DNA of 64,000 bases from Geosiphon pyriformis (GCA_016748015.1 JAAOMT010000183.1:229500-293499); one strand, 5' to 3'. Counted from the first letter of the stretch, positions 13,050 through 26,454 are shown. The notes: generated by a model from the sequence alone, not told the origin. Numbers and translations: made by a program.

Positions 13050-14800
13050 AATTAGAAGCAGATAAAACTCTTCTCTTAAAAAATTTCTTATAATATCTCT
13101 TATAAAATTAAAAATTTTATAATCAAAATGGCCCCCTCCGAAACCCTATCAGCTAAAATTTTCTTAGATCACCAAAATAAACAAATTTGAATAAAATAGT
13201 CAAAATACCAAAAATCAAAATTATAGCATCAAAATTTTTTTATAAAAAAACAAAACCATATTTTTTACCAAATTGATTTCTTACTTTAAATTACATTTTC
13301 CATCAGAATGACTTAGTTTATTGGCTCAATTTTAAATATTTTTTGCAGTTTCTGCATTTCGTCTTTTGTCACAATAATGTGATTATTGTTTTATATAATT
13401 TAAAAACTAGAGTTTTTTCTTAATCCGAAAATTGCAACACTTTAAAAACATGAAATATAAAATAATTTACATAAAAAATTATACAGCTATTTCAAATAAA
13501 AAAGGTTAATTTATTTTTTCGACCATAATTTTTATGACATCATTTCAGAAACATTGGCCTATAAAATTAAGCATTGTTATCTTGCCCATTTTGTTTATTT
13601 TATTGCCCGCTTACAAATATTATTCGCGATCCTGTGATTTCTTTGTACTTTCTTACCTCTTTCTGCTTATAAACATTAATTTTCTCTACTTAGAAATGCA
13701 ACTCAGAGCTTTCTAGCAAACTTCAAAAAATGACCCTCTTTTCTACCCATTAAGCATCCAAATAGCTTTGGAGTCTGGCACGCTCAAGGAAAAATAAGTG
13801 TTACACGAACTTTGGGCGAAGTTCGCCTTTATAACATAGAAAATCTCTTCTCAACTGTTAAAATTTTTGGATCCTGCAGCTATATTTACGCTTGAGGTTT
13901 GAGCCTATAACAATGATAGTAGCTTGAACAACAGAAACAACATTATAAACAGTTCTATCCTTCTTACTAAATCATCATTGATGTTGCCAGTGAAATTAAT
14001 TTCAAAAAATCTGGCTTTAAAATCTTGGAATTCTCATGCCGAGTTTTATTCACTTCTATATATCACATTAATATGTTTTTTTTTAATTGGACAGGTTGTG
14101 GTTGCTCATTGTAACCAATTCTGTCATTTTACATACAATATCTTTGAACACATCTTTTATCTCAATGGCACAAAAATCATGGTGGTTTATTCTTAGAAAA
14201 TAATGGATCAACCTTTATTATCACAGCTCAAAAGGTTGGCCAAAGATATACTTACAATTAATATTGTTTTTATTTGTTTTATGCAAAAATCAATGTAAGG
14301 GCATTGATAATAGAATGCAGAACTTCAGAGCAAAGTATATTGTTCAAAAATTAATTAACTGCTTAGAATACAAAAAATAAATAAAGTATGAGTCATTGTT
14401 GGTTTCTTTGATAAAAATATTCAAAAAGAGCATAATACATTAAATTATATTGGCCAATCATATTGAAAAAATAGATTAATATTCGGTCAATAAAAGATAG
14501 CTTCAAAAGCTGAAATTAAAAATACCCACTGTTATACTCTATAAGAAGTCTGACCTTAAAATTTTGAAAGCTTCAAAGAATAAGAAACCAAATAATACTT
14601 CTTTATTAACTTATTAGAATTACCACAATAATGCTCAAAAACGATAAAATTGACAGACATTATAAACATTGAGCTCTGCAACAATGCTGGTTCTAATTGG
14701 ACACGGAAAATTGTACATATGAATAACGCGTTCGTGAGTTTGTTGAATAACTATTAATAGTTAATATTGTTTATCAAAGTCCATTCGTTATATAAGGTGA
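13050..14800. other. Intergenic region
   Basis: No supportable gene. Frames at 13534-13716 and 13924-14196 are short and show no family motif. Confidence 0.45.
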
Positions 14801-15135
14801 TGAATCACGATTTACTTTTCCAAACCGTATTCAAAACTTGGTATCGTCAGTCGTTTTTCCCAAAAAGAATTAGGACTATTATTTAGAGTCAATGAAAAGG
14901 TTGACTGCCATATTTATATTCAATCTAAATTTAATGAAAAAAAGCCTCTGTTTATATTGTCAAAGATGTTCAAGACTGGATCAAACAAAATTAGATTAAA
15001 ACTGACCTTCTTAATCTCCCAACTTGAACTTTGATAAAAGAGTTTGAAGAATTCGCAATTAACTTTTGTATCCAAATCTTGGCGATCTTGAAAAAAAATT
15101 GCAAGAAGAATCGGTCGCAACTTCTACAGATACAT
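14801..15135 (+). pseudogene. Decayed Tc1/mariner-like transposase fragment
   Basis: Reading across frames gives pieces that line up with the DDE part of Tc1-like transposases: GDESRFTF near 14803 (family: SDESRF), VKDVQDWIKQN near 14960 (family: helix after the second Asp), and SPNLNFDKRV near 15020 (family: SPDLNPIENVW). Several stops and frame changes separate them. No terminal inverted repeats were found. Confidence 0.45.
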
Positions 15136-15521
15136 ATAAAATTTATTGAAAGCATACAAAAGAATTAGGAATAAAAATTTAAAATAAGAAAATCTCATGG
15201 AAAAACTATGGATCAAAGAGATTTAACTTAATGCTTGAAATAGCATTCAATTGTCATCCCAGAATTAGTATTTTCAATCATTCCTTTAATTCTATTTCAC
15301 GTTCACCCATTTTAAATAAAAATGGAATTTTTAACCTCTTAAACTTGAATTCTTTTCATACCAATAATTGCTCCATGTTTATAAAGCGTGGTCACATATA
15401 TAGTCATAAAAACAATAAATACGGAGTTCATTGTAATATTCAGATTAATTCAACAATTTTTGGAAAATTGCTTTCAATTATTGCTGAGTCCTTTCTAATG
15501 CCGATAAAAAAATTTCATTTC

Positions 15522-17090
15522 TCAGGCTGTACTCTTAACTTTCCTGCCAAATCCAATCTGAGGTATACTTGTGTCATACACACTGATTACATTTTTTAAA
15601 AATGGAACCCCTACAATCCAAGGTGAAGTAGGAGAAGAACTAGAAGAAATTCCTGAAACACAAACATCTTTGTCAAGTCGTTGAGATGTCATATCTCTTA
15701 GGTGAAGCGGGAATTCAGCTCCTTTGAATACGAATGAAATAATGCTTTGTGTGTCGCACTATTACATGAAGAGTAAATTAAATTTTAAAAGTAGAAAGAA
15801 ATGCTTAAATTATGAATCAAACCTTTATGAGCCAATATCTCTCGGCTCTCTGAGCACCCGGAGCAAAAAGATCATGAATCATTTCTGCATCTTTCTCAGG
15901 CATTTCAATAAATTTAAACCCTATAAAACCAAACATAATTTAATTTTACATAAATGAACAGAATTATGTAAAGGTTTTTCATAGTTACCAGAATTAATAG
16001 AGAAGCCTCTCGTCCCTAATTGCAGCGACCTCCCATCAACGAGCACATCTTCCAGAGCCACCTCCCAATCATTTTGTACAAACATTCGTGGATACACTAT
16101 CCCTCCACTACCTCCTTCAATCATCTCTGTCATAATCCCACCAAGCAAAAGCTCACCACCAGGAGATTTTTCATCTTCTTTCTGCTCTGGATTTTTTCTT
16201 ATCAAATTGATTGAAAATACCGGTTTCACAATGCCTTCTCGATTCTTAACAATCTCGTCAAATAACATTTGATAAACAGTACATTTTGGACGTAGCCCAA
16301 AGACGCCCCCTCTCTCATAATGTTGTTGAACAATACTCATTCCAAATTTCTGTTGATTCAGAATTAAGCTTTCGCCTAGCTGTATTTCTTCAATCCCAAC
16401 TTGACATTGAACTTTTCCTCCAAGATAACTAGCTCCAAAGGTTTCATTAGTTTTATTGTATGTTTTGGATTGGGTATAATCATATTTTTGACCATTGCAT
16501 GATTTATCGCCTAAATTAGTTTGACAATCTCGACCGCGAACCCAGTACCAACACGAACTGGTGTCAAGAAGCTGCAGAAATTTTATGCCACCAATTTTCA
16601 CTTGTGCGAAAAAGGTGTCAGTCCCATCGTTAATTAAGGGTACTGAAAATTTGTCGCTGGTTGTATTGGGTATTAAGGAATTATCAGCAAGAGAGGAGAG
16701 TAAATTTGTTTGGTCGTTCAAGAATTCCGAGTTTTCAAGAGTTCCAATAGACTCGTAGGGTTCTTGATCATCAAAGGTCTTACTTATTTCGTATGGAAAG
16801 CTTATTTCATCATTATCTGGTTCGAGGTTTATGTCAGAATAAAGATTTGATTGCAAAGGGAGGTTATCACATAGAAATAATTTATCTTGATCACATCTAC
16901 GCTCAAGTTTTGGAATACGTCTTGGTAGTAACTTCCTTGATGGTATATAATTCAAGTTGGCTAGATTTTTACTTTTAACTGTGGCTTGGATCACGAGTAT
17001 CATAAAATTCGCACAAATACATATTTCTAAAACAAAAAACCAGGATTTCATTCTTGTTAAAAAAAAGGTTTCAAAGTTTCCAAAAACCAA
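15522..17090 (-). CDS. Secreted aspartic-protease-like protein (A1 fold), catalytic residues degenerate
   Basis: Three exons, 17090-15989, 15920-15823 and 15758-15522 (475 residues from the first Met). The second Met at 17051 starts a better signal peptide (MKSWFFVLEICICANFMILV). After a propeptide-like stretch with basic sites (RRIPKLERR), the pepsin-like fold begins near residue 165: QVKIGGIKFLQLLDTSSCWYWV, read in two parts around LLDTSS. The flap region follows (SKTYNKTNETFGASYLGG), then GELLLGGI. The second active-site loop is FSINSGFKFIEMP, and the C-terminal PWIVGVPFLKNVISVYD is typical of the family. Active members have DTG at both sites. Here the first is DTS and the second is NSG, so the second catalytic Asp is missing. 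The frame is open throughout, so I infer an inactive homologue, possibly a binding protein, rather than a pseudogene. Confidence 0.82.
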
Positions 17091-18529
17091 GAAAAATACT
17101 GGGTATTATCCTGTGAGAAAAAAGCTCGAAATTGATTTTAAATATTTATGATGATGAACATAATATTTTTATTGAATAATTCTCTTTGGTATCTTGGTTG
17201 GACATAATAGATAAATTTGAAAAATACTCTGGTTCTAATATTACTTCTTCGAAGACCAAATATATTTGAATCATCTATTAAAATAAACAAAAAATAAGTT
17301 CAAGATAGTGCGATGTGCAGATTTGATTTTCAATACTCCAATCCAAAGTCTAACCACTGTGATTCAAATTTTTGGGCCAATTGTACGTTCAAAGAAATTT
17401 CCAGGCAGGACATAATTGCGCGCAACCTTTCAGATCTAAACAAGTAATCTTGCACTTATTGACCAGATAATCCCATCGACTAATCGCTAAGGTTCCTGGT
17501 TTCTACCACATTATCTTTATCCATATTATATTGTGCAAGTATACCTGAAAAATTGGATTTCAATTCCAACTGGAAATATTCAAATGCTGTTCAATTCAAT
17601 AAATTACTTTTGACTATGACTTTTAAAAAAAATTTTCAGTGTTCGATTTCCTTGCAAATCATAATGAAAATCGAGATTTTATGTGAATTATTTGAAAATA
17701 CATATTTTTGGATTAATATTATCAAGGTTACCTAATCCTTGATTAATACCCGCCAGATCGCTAGCTTTAGTTTAGCATCCTTAATATTGAAAGAATATTT
17801 TTCTTTGCACAACATATTTGTGATTCCCATTTTTTCCCAACTCCCGTGACCAAAATAGTTCTTGCATTTATCATTTTGGAGACGGTAAAAGCTTTCTTTG
17901 AATAAATTCTTTCAATTGCCCATTTTCATGGTTCACTTGATCTTAAGTGGGGAATCAAAAATTTACACAAAATTATCTTTTCGAACCAGTTGTCAAAGAT
18001 GAGGAAACATAACTTTAATTGTACCCCACGTTAGTGGCTGTATGCTAGTAGCAGGTAAATTTAAAAATGCAGATGGATAGATGGTGATAAGTTCTGTAAA
18101 CGAAGTGCTAGAATTCTTTTGGGATCAGATAATTTACACAAAACCATGGTAAAATGTGGCATTGAAAATAAAGGAAAAAATCAGTGAGTTAAATCCCAAT
18201 ATTTTTCGTAGTACAAATATCCCGCGAGAAAGGAACCGGAATTAACTTGAATTCTGAGAAATTCTTTGAAAAAGTATTTTTGAAATTCAAAATTTTTTGA
18301 ACCGTTATCAATTAAATGCTTAAATTAATTTTCGTCTCCAAATTGATTTACAGCCCCATGGTTTTGGTCAAAAATTTAACATTTTGAGAAGCCGTAATTG
18401 TCTTAATGAAAAAGTAAAAAGGCAGAATTTATTGAGGATTTTTCATTTTATCAGATTAATTGATTTGATTAAACTAACTTTAAATTTTCTATTTATTTAA
18501 TATTTACAAATACAAGAAAATATATTATG
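17091..18529. other. Intergenic region
   Basis: Separates the aspartic-protease-like gene from the second F-box gene. No coding signal beyond short random frames. Confidence 0.45.
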
Positions 18530-19559
18530 CTAATGGCCTGTTAATTTTCGACAAAACCCAGACCAAACACTCACAGAAAAACCAGTTGTTCTTTTACTCA
18601 CTCTGAGACATTCACGTTTCATTGCCATACGCCACTCATCCCATACTTCTTCTTCCCAGTCTGGGTCAAAATACTGTTCCCATTCCTGATAGGTCACTGA
18701 TCTTGTTACACTTTTTGTTTCACACTTTAATTCCTCACCAAGCTCTTTTAACATCATCCATGCACGTCTGGTCCAATTTTCGAAACTTATTCGTAAGCCT
18801 ACATCCAAGCCGTTTTGGTAAGAAAGATGATTAAACGCTTTTTCCCTAATTTTTGCGTCACGAGTTATTTGTTGGGCGGTTTCATGCTTTTCGATTAGCC
18901 AGCTGCCAGTTTCCGATGGTGAGAGGAGGGAATACTCATTTTGGGCTTTGTAGATATCTGAAAGCCAGTACAAACGGTAGCCACATGGATGGATGTAAGG
19001 TAGACAGGCAAGAACAGCTTTACTGATTTTTCCTTCTTTTAAGATTTTATGTTTGCTGCCAAATTAAATGTAAAAGATGATGAATTTAATAAAGATTTTA
19101 AAGAGAAAAATTCACAGCGCCAATATTTATGATAAATCCCGAATTAAATTCTCACCTTACAGTTCTTGCAATTAAACAATTTATACAGCAACGCACACGA
19201 AAAACCCAATAAACCTGTGAAGAAACTATGACATCCTTGGAATGACAGAATTCACATTTATTTGTGAACATTGATAACCATATGTATCGTTGCTCGCACA
19301 TGCCTTGAGGTGGTGGCAGGATACAATGGGGTAGGAATCGTTGCCTTGACGAGCGCCATATCTTTTGGGTTACGCTTGATATTGTGGAGCTGAGAAATTC
19401 ACGGTAGAGCCGGCAAACTTTCGAGAGCGAAAATAAGTATTGTGGCTTTAAGTGTTCACATATCGAAAGGAATACTTCAGGTGGGATTTTTTGTGCTTTT
19501 GAGGGATAAGGTTTTGATTGTAAGGCAGTTGTTTTTAGTGAGCACCTTTTTTGTGACAT
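18530..19559 (-). CDS. F-box protein with a Cys cluster, paralogue of the 12-kb gene
   Basis: Two exons, 19559-19156 and 19055-18530 (309 residues). The F-box is at residues about 24-62 (KIPPEVFLSICEHLKPQYLF, then LSKVCRLYREFL). Next come IWRSSRQRFLP and a cysteine set (CEFCHSKD ... RVRCCINCL) in the same order as in the gene at 11956-13049, with the intron at the same place. The C-terminal half is more diverged: acidic/aromatic (YQEWEQYFDPDWEEEVWDEW), then a basic tail. A role as an SCF substrate receptor is expected from the family, with an unknown target. The two paralogues face opposite ways about 5.5 kb apart. Confidence 0.78.
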
Positions 19560-21256
19560 TGTACCTTAAATTTATTGGAGTTTAAGAAACGAAGTTGAGA
19601 AAAGAAATTGTTAATTTATGGTGAAAAATGATGTTAAAATCACCCTTTAAAAACAAGCGAAACAATAATACTGCAATTTCCATTCTGCTAATATATATGA
19701 AGTTAAAGAAATAATGCCACTATCCAAGTATTGTAAGTTGTTCCATTGTCATTTTATCTTCACACAGCGCTCTAACAGAAAACTTTGATTGTTACCGTCT
19801 CACCATCAATCACTAATTAATGCCCCCAGGCACATATGCATGAGTACAATGAAAAAGGCAGCTGGCAAGTCACACAGCACGTTTGTTCTAATTCAATTCT
19901 TGCCAACTTTGGAAATGTTGGACAATGCTTGGGAATAACCGGATTCTTGTTAAATATAGGAACGTCAGGTATGTTTTACTGGGTGTTTACCAGACGCCAT
20001 ATATTGTATTTGTTGAATGTCTCTACACCTGAAGATTGTTCTACTGCTTTTCTATTATTCTTTTTGGTCAAAATTACATGCATCATGTCATCATCTTTCA
20101 TGCATTTAACCATTAAATTCAATGAAAGCAATTATTTTCTCTGAACGTCCACTTGGAAAGGGATAAATTGAAGTGAAATTAACTCTCATCATTTTGATCA
20201 AAGCAGTTCGAATATGAGCTTGTAGGAGAAAGCCTATTGGGATTCTCGAGTTTTTATGCAATTTCTTGATTCAATGAGTCTTTTATCAGAAATATGTAAT
20301 AGTGAGCTAAGAGGGTATATTAAATCTGTGCATATGCGCAATTTTAATACTTAAAGCTCGTGAAAATTTAATTTGGATAATAGTTGCTGATAGAATCGAT
20401 CGATCGATTGACCTTAGATTTAATACGCGATTTTCGTTCCTTAGTTATGATTTTTACGAGATCATAGGCTTCCTTTGATTGTAAATACTTCAAAAATCTT
20501 TATTTACTATGAACAATTTTAAGAAATTAGGGGTGAATAGTCAATATAATAGTTGGTTAGGGTTTAAATATGTGTTGTTTACTTGATTAGCGTCATTTAC
20601 CTAACAAGTTCTCAACCACTTTCCTTAAATTCGAGTCATTAATGGGAGCCTGGTTCCTTTCGGGAAAGTTGAAACTAAGAATCCTAAATTTTATATATTC
20701 AATAAGTTTACCTATGAAAGCCTGTATCCCTTAAAACTTATGTTTTCCGATTCAAAGCGAGCTCATTAAATATATAAAGTGTAAAATTGTCCAAATAAAA
20801 ATTTATTTTAAATGAATTCTATTCGTAGAAGTTTATTATATTGGATTAAAGCTTTTAGTCGATTGCAATGCAACCAACTGCAAAATTAGGACCCTAAAAA
20901 CGTGGCTGATAAGATATTTTCCTAAAGTAGATTTACTGCGTTATTTTTCAACAAATAATTTCTGTTCAAAGCACGCAAGTCTATCTGAAATCATGATCAA
21001 ATTTACACAATAAGAAATTTTTTAAGCTATTAAAATACTTGAAACCAGCTAGGATTATGCAATATTAGCTGCATGAAGGAATTCAACATTAAAAAGTTTT
21101 TCAAAAGTATTAAAAACCATGTTATTTCATTATTGAACTCAAACCGAATCATGAAGCTCGAAAACACAAAATTTACGATTTATAACGAAAGATGAGCATG
21201 GTTAATTTAGGTAAGAGACAACAAATTCAATAATTTATGAAGTGATAATTCGAAAA
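19560..21256. other. Intergenic region with one weak ORF
   Basis: A 102-codon plus-strand frame at 19836-20144 is the longest here. It has hydrophobic segments (LGITGFLLNIGTSGMFYWVF) but no family match I recognise and no splice partner. I do not call it a gene. Confidence 0.4.
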
Positions 21257-22290
21257 TCAAGCTGCGTGTAACCTTCTTTCCGACTTAAATTTCCGATAGC
21301 GATAGGAATCTCTTCTATTGCCGTCCCAAATTGTTTCCGAGACTTTTGCGCGATTGCCCTTCAATTCTGTATTTACTTGATCAGGGGTCGAATTTTCAGA
21401 TGAATCCTGAGATTGAGATTTCCAATTTTTTTGAAAAAAAACTGAATCACGAATATGATCTTGAATCTTTGTCAAAGAACGTTCAGGCATCGATTCTCGT
21501 ATTTTTTCCCAATCTTCCCCAAATTTCTGAAGTGTCTTGAGCAATATTTGATTCTCCTCAGGGGTGAAACGAGTTGTTGTGATCGTTGGATCCAAGTGAT
21601 TAGAGTAACGTTTGGATATTTGGACAAATGATTTTTTACCATGAAATAGATGACTTATTTTGACCCATCGTTTGCCATATTGTTGAACTAATTTCATCAA
21701 TTCCTCATCTTCCTCTTTGGTCCATCTACGAGATATTTGCTTTTGGGATGAACTGCAATAATGATGTGCCATCTTTTTAACTTTTCTGACCGATGATTTG
21801 GTTGTCTGATTTATTATTCATACCTTTTTAATGCTGGTACTCGTTCAATATCCTCTTCTTGTATTCCCTTTAGGGCTTCAATATCATTCAAAGTTAAAAA
21901 AGTATTTCCTCGCTCCTTTTTCAACTTTGACCATTTACAATGCAAAGCGGATACAGTTCGCCAAGGAAAATACTTTTTACAGACCAGTTTCCAATTTGAG
22001 CCATGTTCTTTATAGGCTTGAATTAAGTTTTCCTCTTCCTCAATACTCCATCTCCGAATATACTCTAGGCCAGACGCGTTAATGTCGGTTGATTCGGTCA
22101 ATTCGTTCAATTTATCTTGCCTCATTAAATATTGCATATTCCCCATTGTGCTATATAAATGAGTATGCATTCCAAAGGGTCTGATGTAGATCATCGTAAA
22201 AGTCTCCTTGAAATTAGAGCAAAAGAGGACTCTGCAAGAGTTTTTCAACATGCTTGAATGAAAATTTTTACTGAACCAGATGCTGGTCAC
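21257..22290 (-). CDS. Three-repeat Myb/SANT protein with a presequence-like leader (copy 1)
   Basis: Two exons, 22290-21824 and 21752-21257 (320 residues), joined at AG|T. Three Myb/SANT repeats: RRWSIEEEENLIQAYKEHGS...YFPWRT (about 79-125), RRWTKEEDEELMKLVQQYGK...RYSNHL, and TRFTPEENQILLKTLQKFGE...RSLTKI. The spaced Trp/Phe residues and helix-turn-helix pattern indicate DNA binding. The first 50 residues are rich in Arg, Lys, His and Ser with almost no acid (MTSIWFSKNFHSSMLKNSCR), resembling a mitochondrial presequence. The next gene (23497-22694) is a tandem paralogue. Alternative starts inside the leader (such as Met 14) are possible. The target DNA is unknown. Confidence 0.8.
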
Positions 22291-22693
22291 AGATAAATGG
22301 GAAAATAAACATACGGTGTGACCAAATCCTGTGTTTATATATTAACCTGGACAAAATCACGTGGATCTGGTTTGTTACACTGTGTGATACATGTATTATG
22401 GGGAAATAGATGATATGCATGGCCTAATTTTATTTCCAATTTAAAATCAATATTACACATATAATTGGAATCAAAATAGTGGATGTAGAGAATCGTAATA
22501 GAAATTTACAAAAATCTTGTGACAATTCATTTAATAAAAGTGGTTTGAAAATTGAATATTTGAAAGATATTAATTTTTAGTTTATCTTTTCGAAGCAAAA
22601 TTCAGGACTTTTGTAAATAAAGGGACATTCAACCTCTTTCTAATCAAAATCTTCCATAACTTTTAGGATTTGTTAAAATCCTGATCAAATTCC
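22291..22693. other. Spacer between the tandem Myb genes
   Basis: AT-rich spacer of about 400 nt holding the upstream region of copy 1 and the downstream end of copy 2. No feature seen. Confidence 0.4.
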
Positions 22694-23497
22694 TTAACTC
22701 GTAACTATTTCCTGAGTCGAAGTCCGGGATGAAGGATTGAGATGCTTTTGAAAACAATATGAATTGTGATAATGAGTTTGAATCCTTCTTAAAGAACGTC
22801 CGGGTAGTAATTTAGTAATGTATTTCCAATCTTCACCAACTTTTTGAATCGCGTTAAGCAATATTTGATTTTCGTCAGGGGTAAAACGTTTTTTATTGAT
22901 CGCTGGATCCAAATAATTGCAGTAACGTCGGCACATTTGAACATGAGATTTCTCGGTTTTAAAGAGATGACTTATTTTGATCCATCGTTTACCGTACAGT
23001 TGAACCAAAGTGAACAATTCCTCATCTTCTTCTTCTGTCCATCCTCTGTATTTTTGCTTTGAATTTTCGTTTTTATTACCGGGTTTTGCTTCTGAGAAGG
23101 TCGCAAGATTAATTGGCCGTTTCTGAAGGCTTAAATATTTAGACTTCAAAGCGCAGTGTGTCCGCTGCGGAAAATACTTTGCAGAAATAATTTTCCAGTT
23201 GGTGCCATGCTGTTGATATGCTTCAATCAGGTTATTGCTTTCCTCGAAAGTCCATCTATCTCTACTTTTTGAGCTAGAAACTTTATTTTCGTTTGATTCT
23301 GCGGTCATCAATTTATCAAAGTTGAGAGAGCCCGAATTGCCACTTGCTGTATATGAATGAATATGCTGTATTCGACGAGAGTGGACTGTAATTCTAGTAA
23401 GAGATTCCTTTAGGTTTGCAAAACGAAGCGTTTCGTTGATTTTGAAGACTTTAGAGAAATCAAATCGCATAGTTGATCTTCTGATTGTTAAAGACAT
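22694..23497 (-). CDS. Three-repeat Myb/SANT protein with a presequence-like leader (copy 2)
   Basis: Single open frame, 267 residues. Three Myb/SANT repeats: DRWTFEESNNLIEAYQQHGT...YFPQRT (about 80-125), RGWTEEEDEELFTLVQLYGK...RYCNYL (about 150-195) and KRFTPDENQILLNAIQKVGE...RSLRRIQTHY (about 201-245). The leader MSLTIRRSTMRFDFSKVFK and RITVHSRRIQHIHSYTAS is rich in Arg, Lys and hydroxylated residues and looks like a mitochondrial targeting sequence. Unlike copy 1 it has no intron between repeats 1 and 2, so the two differ by intron gain or loss. A DNA-binding role is supported by the repeats. Location is inference. Confidence 0.82.
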   Translation of the reverse strand: MSLTIRRSTMRFDFSKVFKINETLRFANLKESLTRITVHSRRIQHIHSYTASGNSGSLNFDKLMTAESNENKVSSSKSRDRWTFEESNNLIEAYQQHGTNWKIISAKYFPQRTHCALKSKYLSLQKRPINLATFSEAKPGNKNENSKQKYRGWTEEEDEELFTLVQLYGKRWIKISHLFKTEKSHVQMCRRYCNYLDPAINKKRFTPDENQILLNAIQKVGEDWKYITKLLPGRSLRRIQTHYHNSYCFQKHLNPSSRTSTQEIVTS

Positions 23498-25879
23498 GCC
23501 TTTTTTTGGTGAAAAAGGGTCTACAATAGAAGTAGGAAATAAGCTGAATATAAATATTTACTCTGTCGATATACTTGCAGTAGGCAACGTTTCCTCTTTA
23601 AGCCTATAAAAAATTAATTATGACCAAATATTGCGGGTATCAGACAAAATTAATACAGGGTAAACCACCCAAATGCTTCTGACCAGGGTGATTTTCACCA
23701 ATCTGGTACCAAATCATTTAATGTTTATCAATCGGGAAATATGACACGCTCAATGCGATCATTCCCCAATTTTCTCTATTGATCAAAATTCAAAAAGGGT
23801 TTAAAAAAGAAATAACCAGCCAAGTCATTGAATAAGGGTAATGAAAACTTGGCAAATTTTCAAATTAATTGCTCACATAACATTAAAAAGGGGTATTTAA
23901 GGTTGTGAGTCAAGATTTTAATTTAAAAATGTCAAATTTTGAAACATTGTGATATACGACAAGAGTTTATGCGGTACTGTTTAACTAAACATTTTATTTC
24001 AACTTTAGAATTATTTGTATCACATTTTACCTCATTCGCATTAATCAAAAAAGTTAAATTCAAAATATTAACCAAAAAGGTAGCTCGTTTTTGAGTTACA
24101 GCTATTTAATATATTAAAAAATTTAGAATGAATATGGACCAACCATGAATTTTTAGAATTTTTAGTATTTCAATTTTCAACACCATTTACAAATAAATAT
24201 TTGTGTTATTTATCAAAATTCTTATAATATTTTAGTTAAGCAGCCAAAATTATTTTATATTTAAACTTTCATAGATTAATTATTAAATTTTATATTAAAT
24301 GTCAATTGCTTTTTTTTAGACCTGTTTTTTTTTTGAAAAATTTATTCATATGTATTTTTTTTTGTAATCTTATGTAATTAATATTTTATCAATTTTAATC
24401 AAATATTTTTTCATAAACAATTTATTGTGTGTTATTAGCCTTAAATATTAAAACAGTTATATTTCATAACAATTTATTATTTAATAAATATATATTATAT
24501 ATTTTGCGTTAAACCAAACAAAAAAAATGTATTTTATTTATTTTTTTCTATTTAAGTAAATAAAAATTTTTTTATTAATCTAAAAAAAAGTAATATAATT
24601 TTGATTTAATTGATTCCAATTCCAAAAAAAAGTTATAGTTGCTTTGATCATACATTCTAGGCTATGTACAAATTGAGCCTTTACAAATATTTAAAAAGTG
24701 ATATTTTACAATCAGAAAAAGTAATAATATTTTATTTATGTAACAAAGTATGAAATGTTATTTTTGGGTCACATTTTGTTTTGTTGATATCTAAGTTTTT
24801 CCATTTAAATTTAAAACAAAGAGTAATCTTTTGATCATTCTGGAAGGCACAAAAATTTTTGATTTTCCGAATTCTTGTGACATTAGAAGTTATTTCTTAT
24901 CCTCAAAGATTCAAGTCACGATTTCTTTGATATGATTTTCATCTCGGCTCTACCAATTACCGAATGAAGTTCAGTTGAAATAGGAGAAAAATATAATTAA
25001 TTAAAGTAAATTAACATAGCAATTCGCTCATTTCATGATAATATAGCTTTATCATCAGACTAAGACTCTAATATAAACACTTTTAGAATTGGAAATTTTT
25101 GAAAAGCACAAAAAGAAAGAATTGGATATAAATCAATATACCTAATTTCTAAAAATATATTTAGTCACAAAATTGTTTCTTTTCTTAGATTTCTAATATT
25201 TCTGCCGATGAAAATCATATCATAATCTACCAAAAACGCATGGCTTTAGGAAAATTCAATTTCTCATACTAAAGAAAAAGATTTTGTATACATTCTTCAA
25301 AAATTTAATTTCTAAAGTAAGCAAATTATCCTGTTCAAAAACAAAAATTTTTATATTAAATTTTCCAAATTAAATACTAGAACAAGGTTTTTTCGGAGGT
25401 TGGAAAAACCCGTTTATAAGTATGAATATTATGAACAAAGAAACAGAATAATATTTACTATTTTTCAATCTGCCTCTTGACCTGACCAAATAAACAATAT
25501 GATTGGTTTGCCGGAAAATTGAAAAAGAATCAAAATTGATAAAAGTGAAATATAAATATCCCAAACGTGTCCGAACAAATATTTTGAATGTTTAATCCCT
25601 CGAAACTATACATTTGATTTTATGTACTATCTCTATTTTATAAACAATGTCGATGGTAAACAAAAAATCTGAAAGGCAGTTTAGACGCATGTAGAGAACT
25701 GAAGTCTTGGCATTAGCTATATAAAATCATAAAAGCTGCTCATTGTTACAACCGAAACCAGAGACGTCGTAAACCTTCTAAAGTTGGTTTGAGATTCTGT
25801 AAACCAAAAAAGTTGGGCGTTTTAATATTGCTTTAAGAATAATAAAATCCCAAGTGACAAAACTTCAAGAAGTCAAAAA
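23498..25879. other. AT-rich intergenic region
   Basis: A+T desert, strongest at about 24.1-24.65 kb. The 64-codon frame at 25370-25564 (minus) has no support. Confidence 0.5.
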
Positions 25880-26423
25880 ATGATGACAATATTGTTTAAA
25901 TATGGGTTTATAATTTTAATAATTACTTTTACAAAGATAATAATTGCTGTGAATTCCCAAGGAGGCTATTTGAATTTACGAGAGGGGTAAGAAAGGTTTT
26001 AAAAAAGTTCTTATTTTAATTCCTTTTAAAAATATAGCTTGACTCTTTATTACGTTCAGCGGATCACCAACATCAGCACAAGCATCGAATTCTGGCTTTT
26101 TCCCTACGACCGCTCTATTAGAAAACATTGAACCATACATAAATCATCAAGTGTCTAAGCGTGACACATCAGTAATACCTTTACAATCCAGCAACTCAAT
26201 AAATTCAGTTCCAAAAATTATTTCTTCTCTGATAATACCAGTTTCTACTTCTACGGCGACTTTATTACCTGTGAATTCTACAGCAATAATAAGGTAAACT
26301 TAAACATTATTTGACACATTTTTCTCAGCTCATCAAGTGAAAAACTTTTTATACATAAAAAAAAAGCATAACTGGATCATTAAATTCGACGTTAACCTCT
26401 ACCCCAACAACAACGAAAGCAGC

Positions 26424-26454
<31 letters not shown>

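Noticed and set aside
15231-15599. A 122-codon plus-strand frame after the Tc1 relic
   Set aside because: It overlaps the last exon of the aspartic-protease-like gene on the other strand and has no recognisable motif.
19836-20144. A 102-codon plus-strand frame with hydrophobic stretches
   Set aside because: Isolated, with no homology I can recognise and low-complexity flanks. Kept only as a note.
20397-20412. Short ATCGATCGATCG palindromic run
   Set aside because: Too short to mean anything without genome-wide counts.
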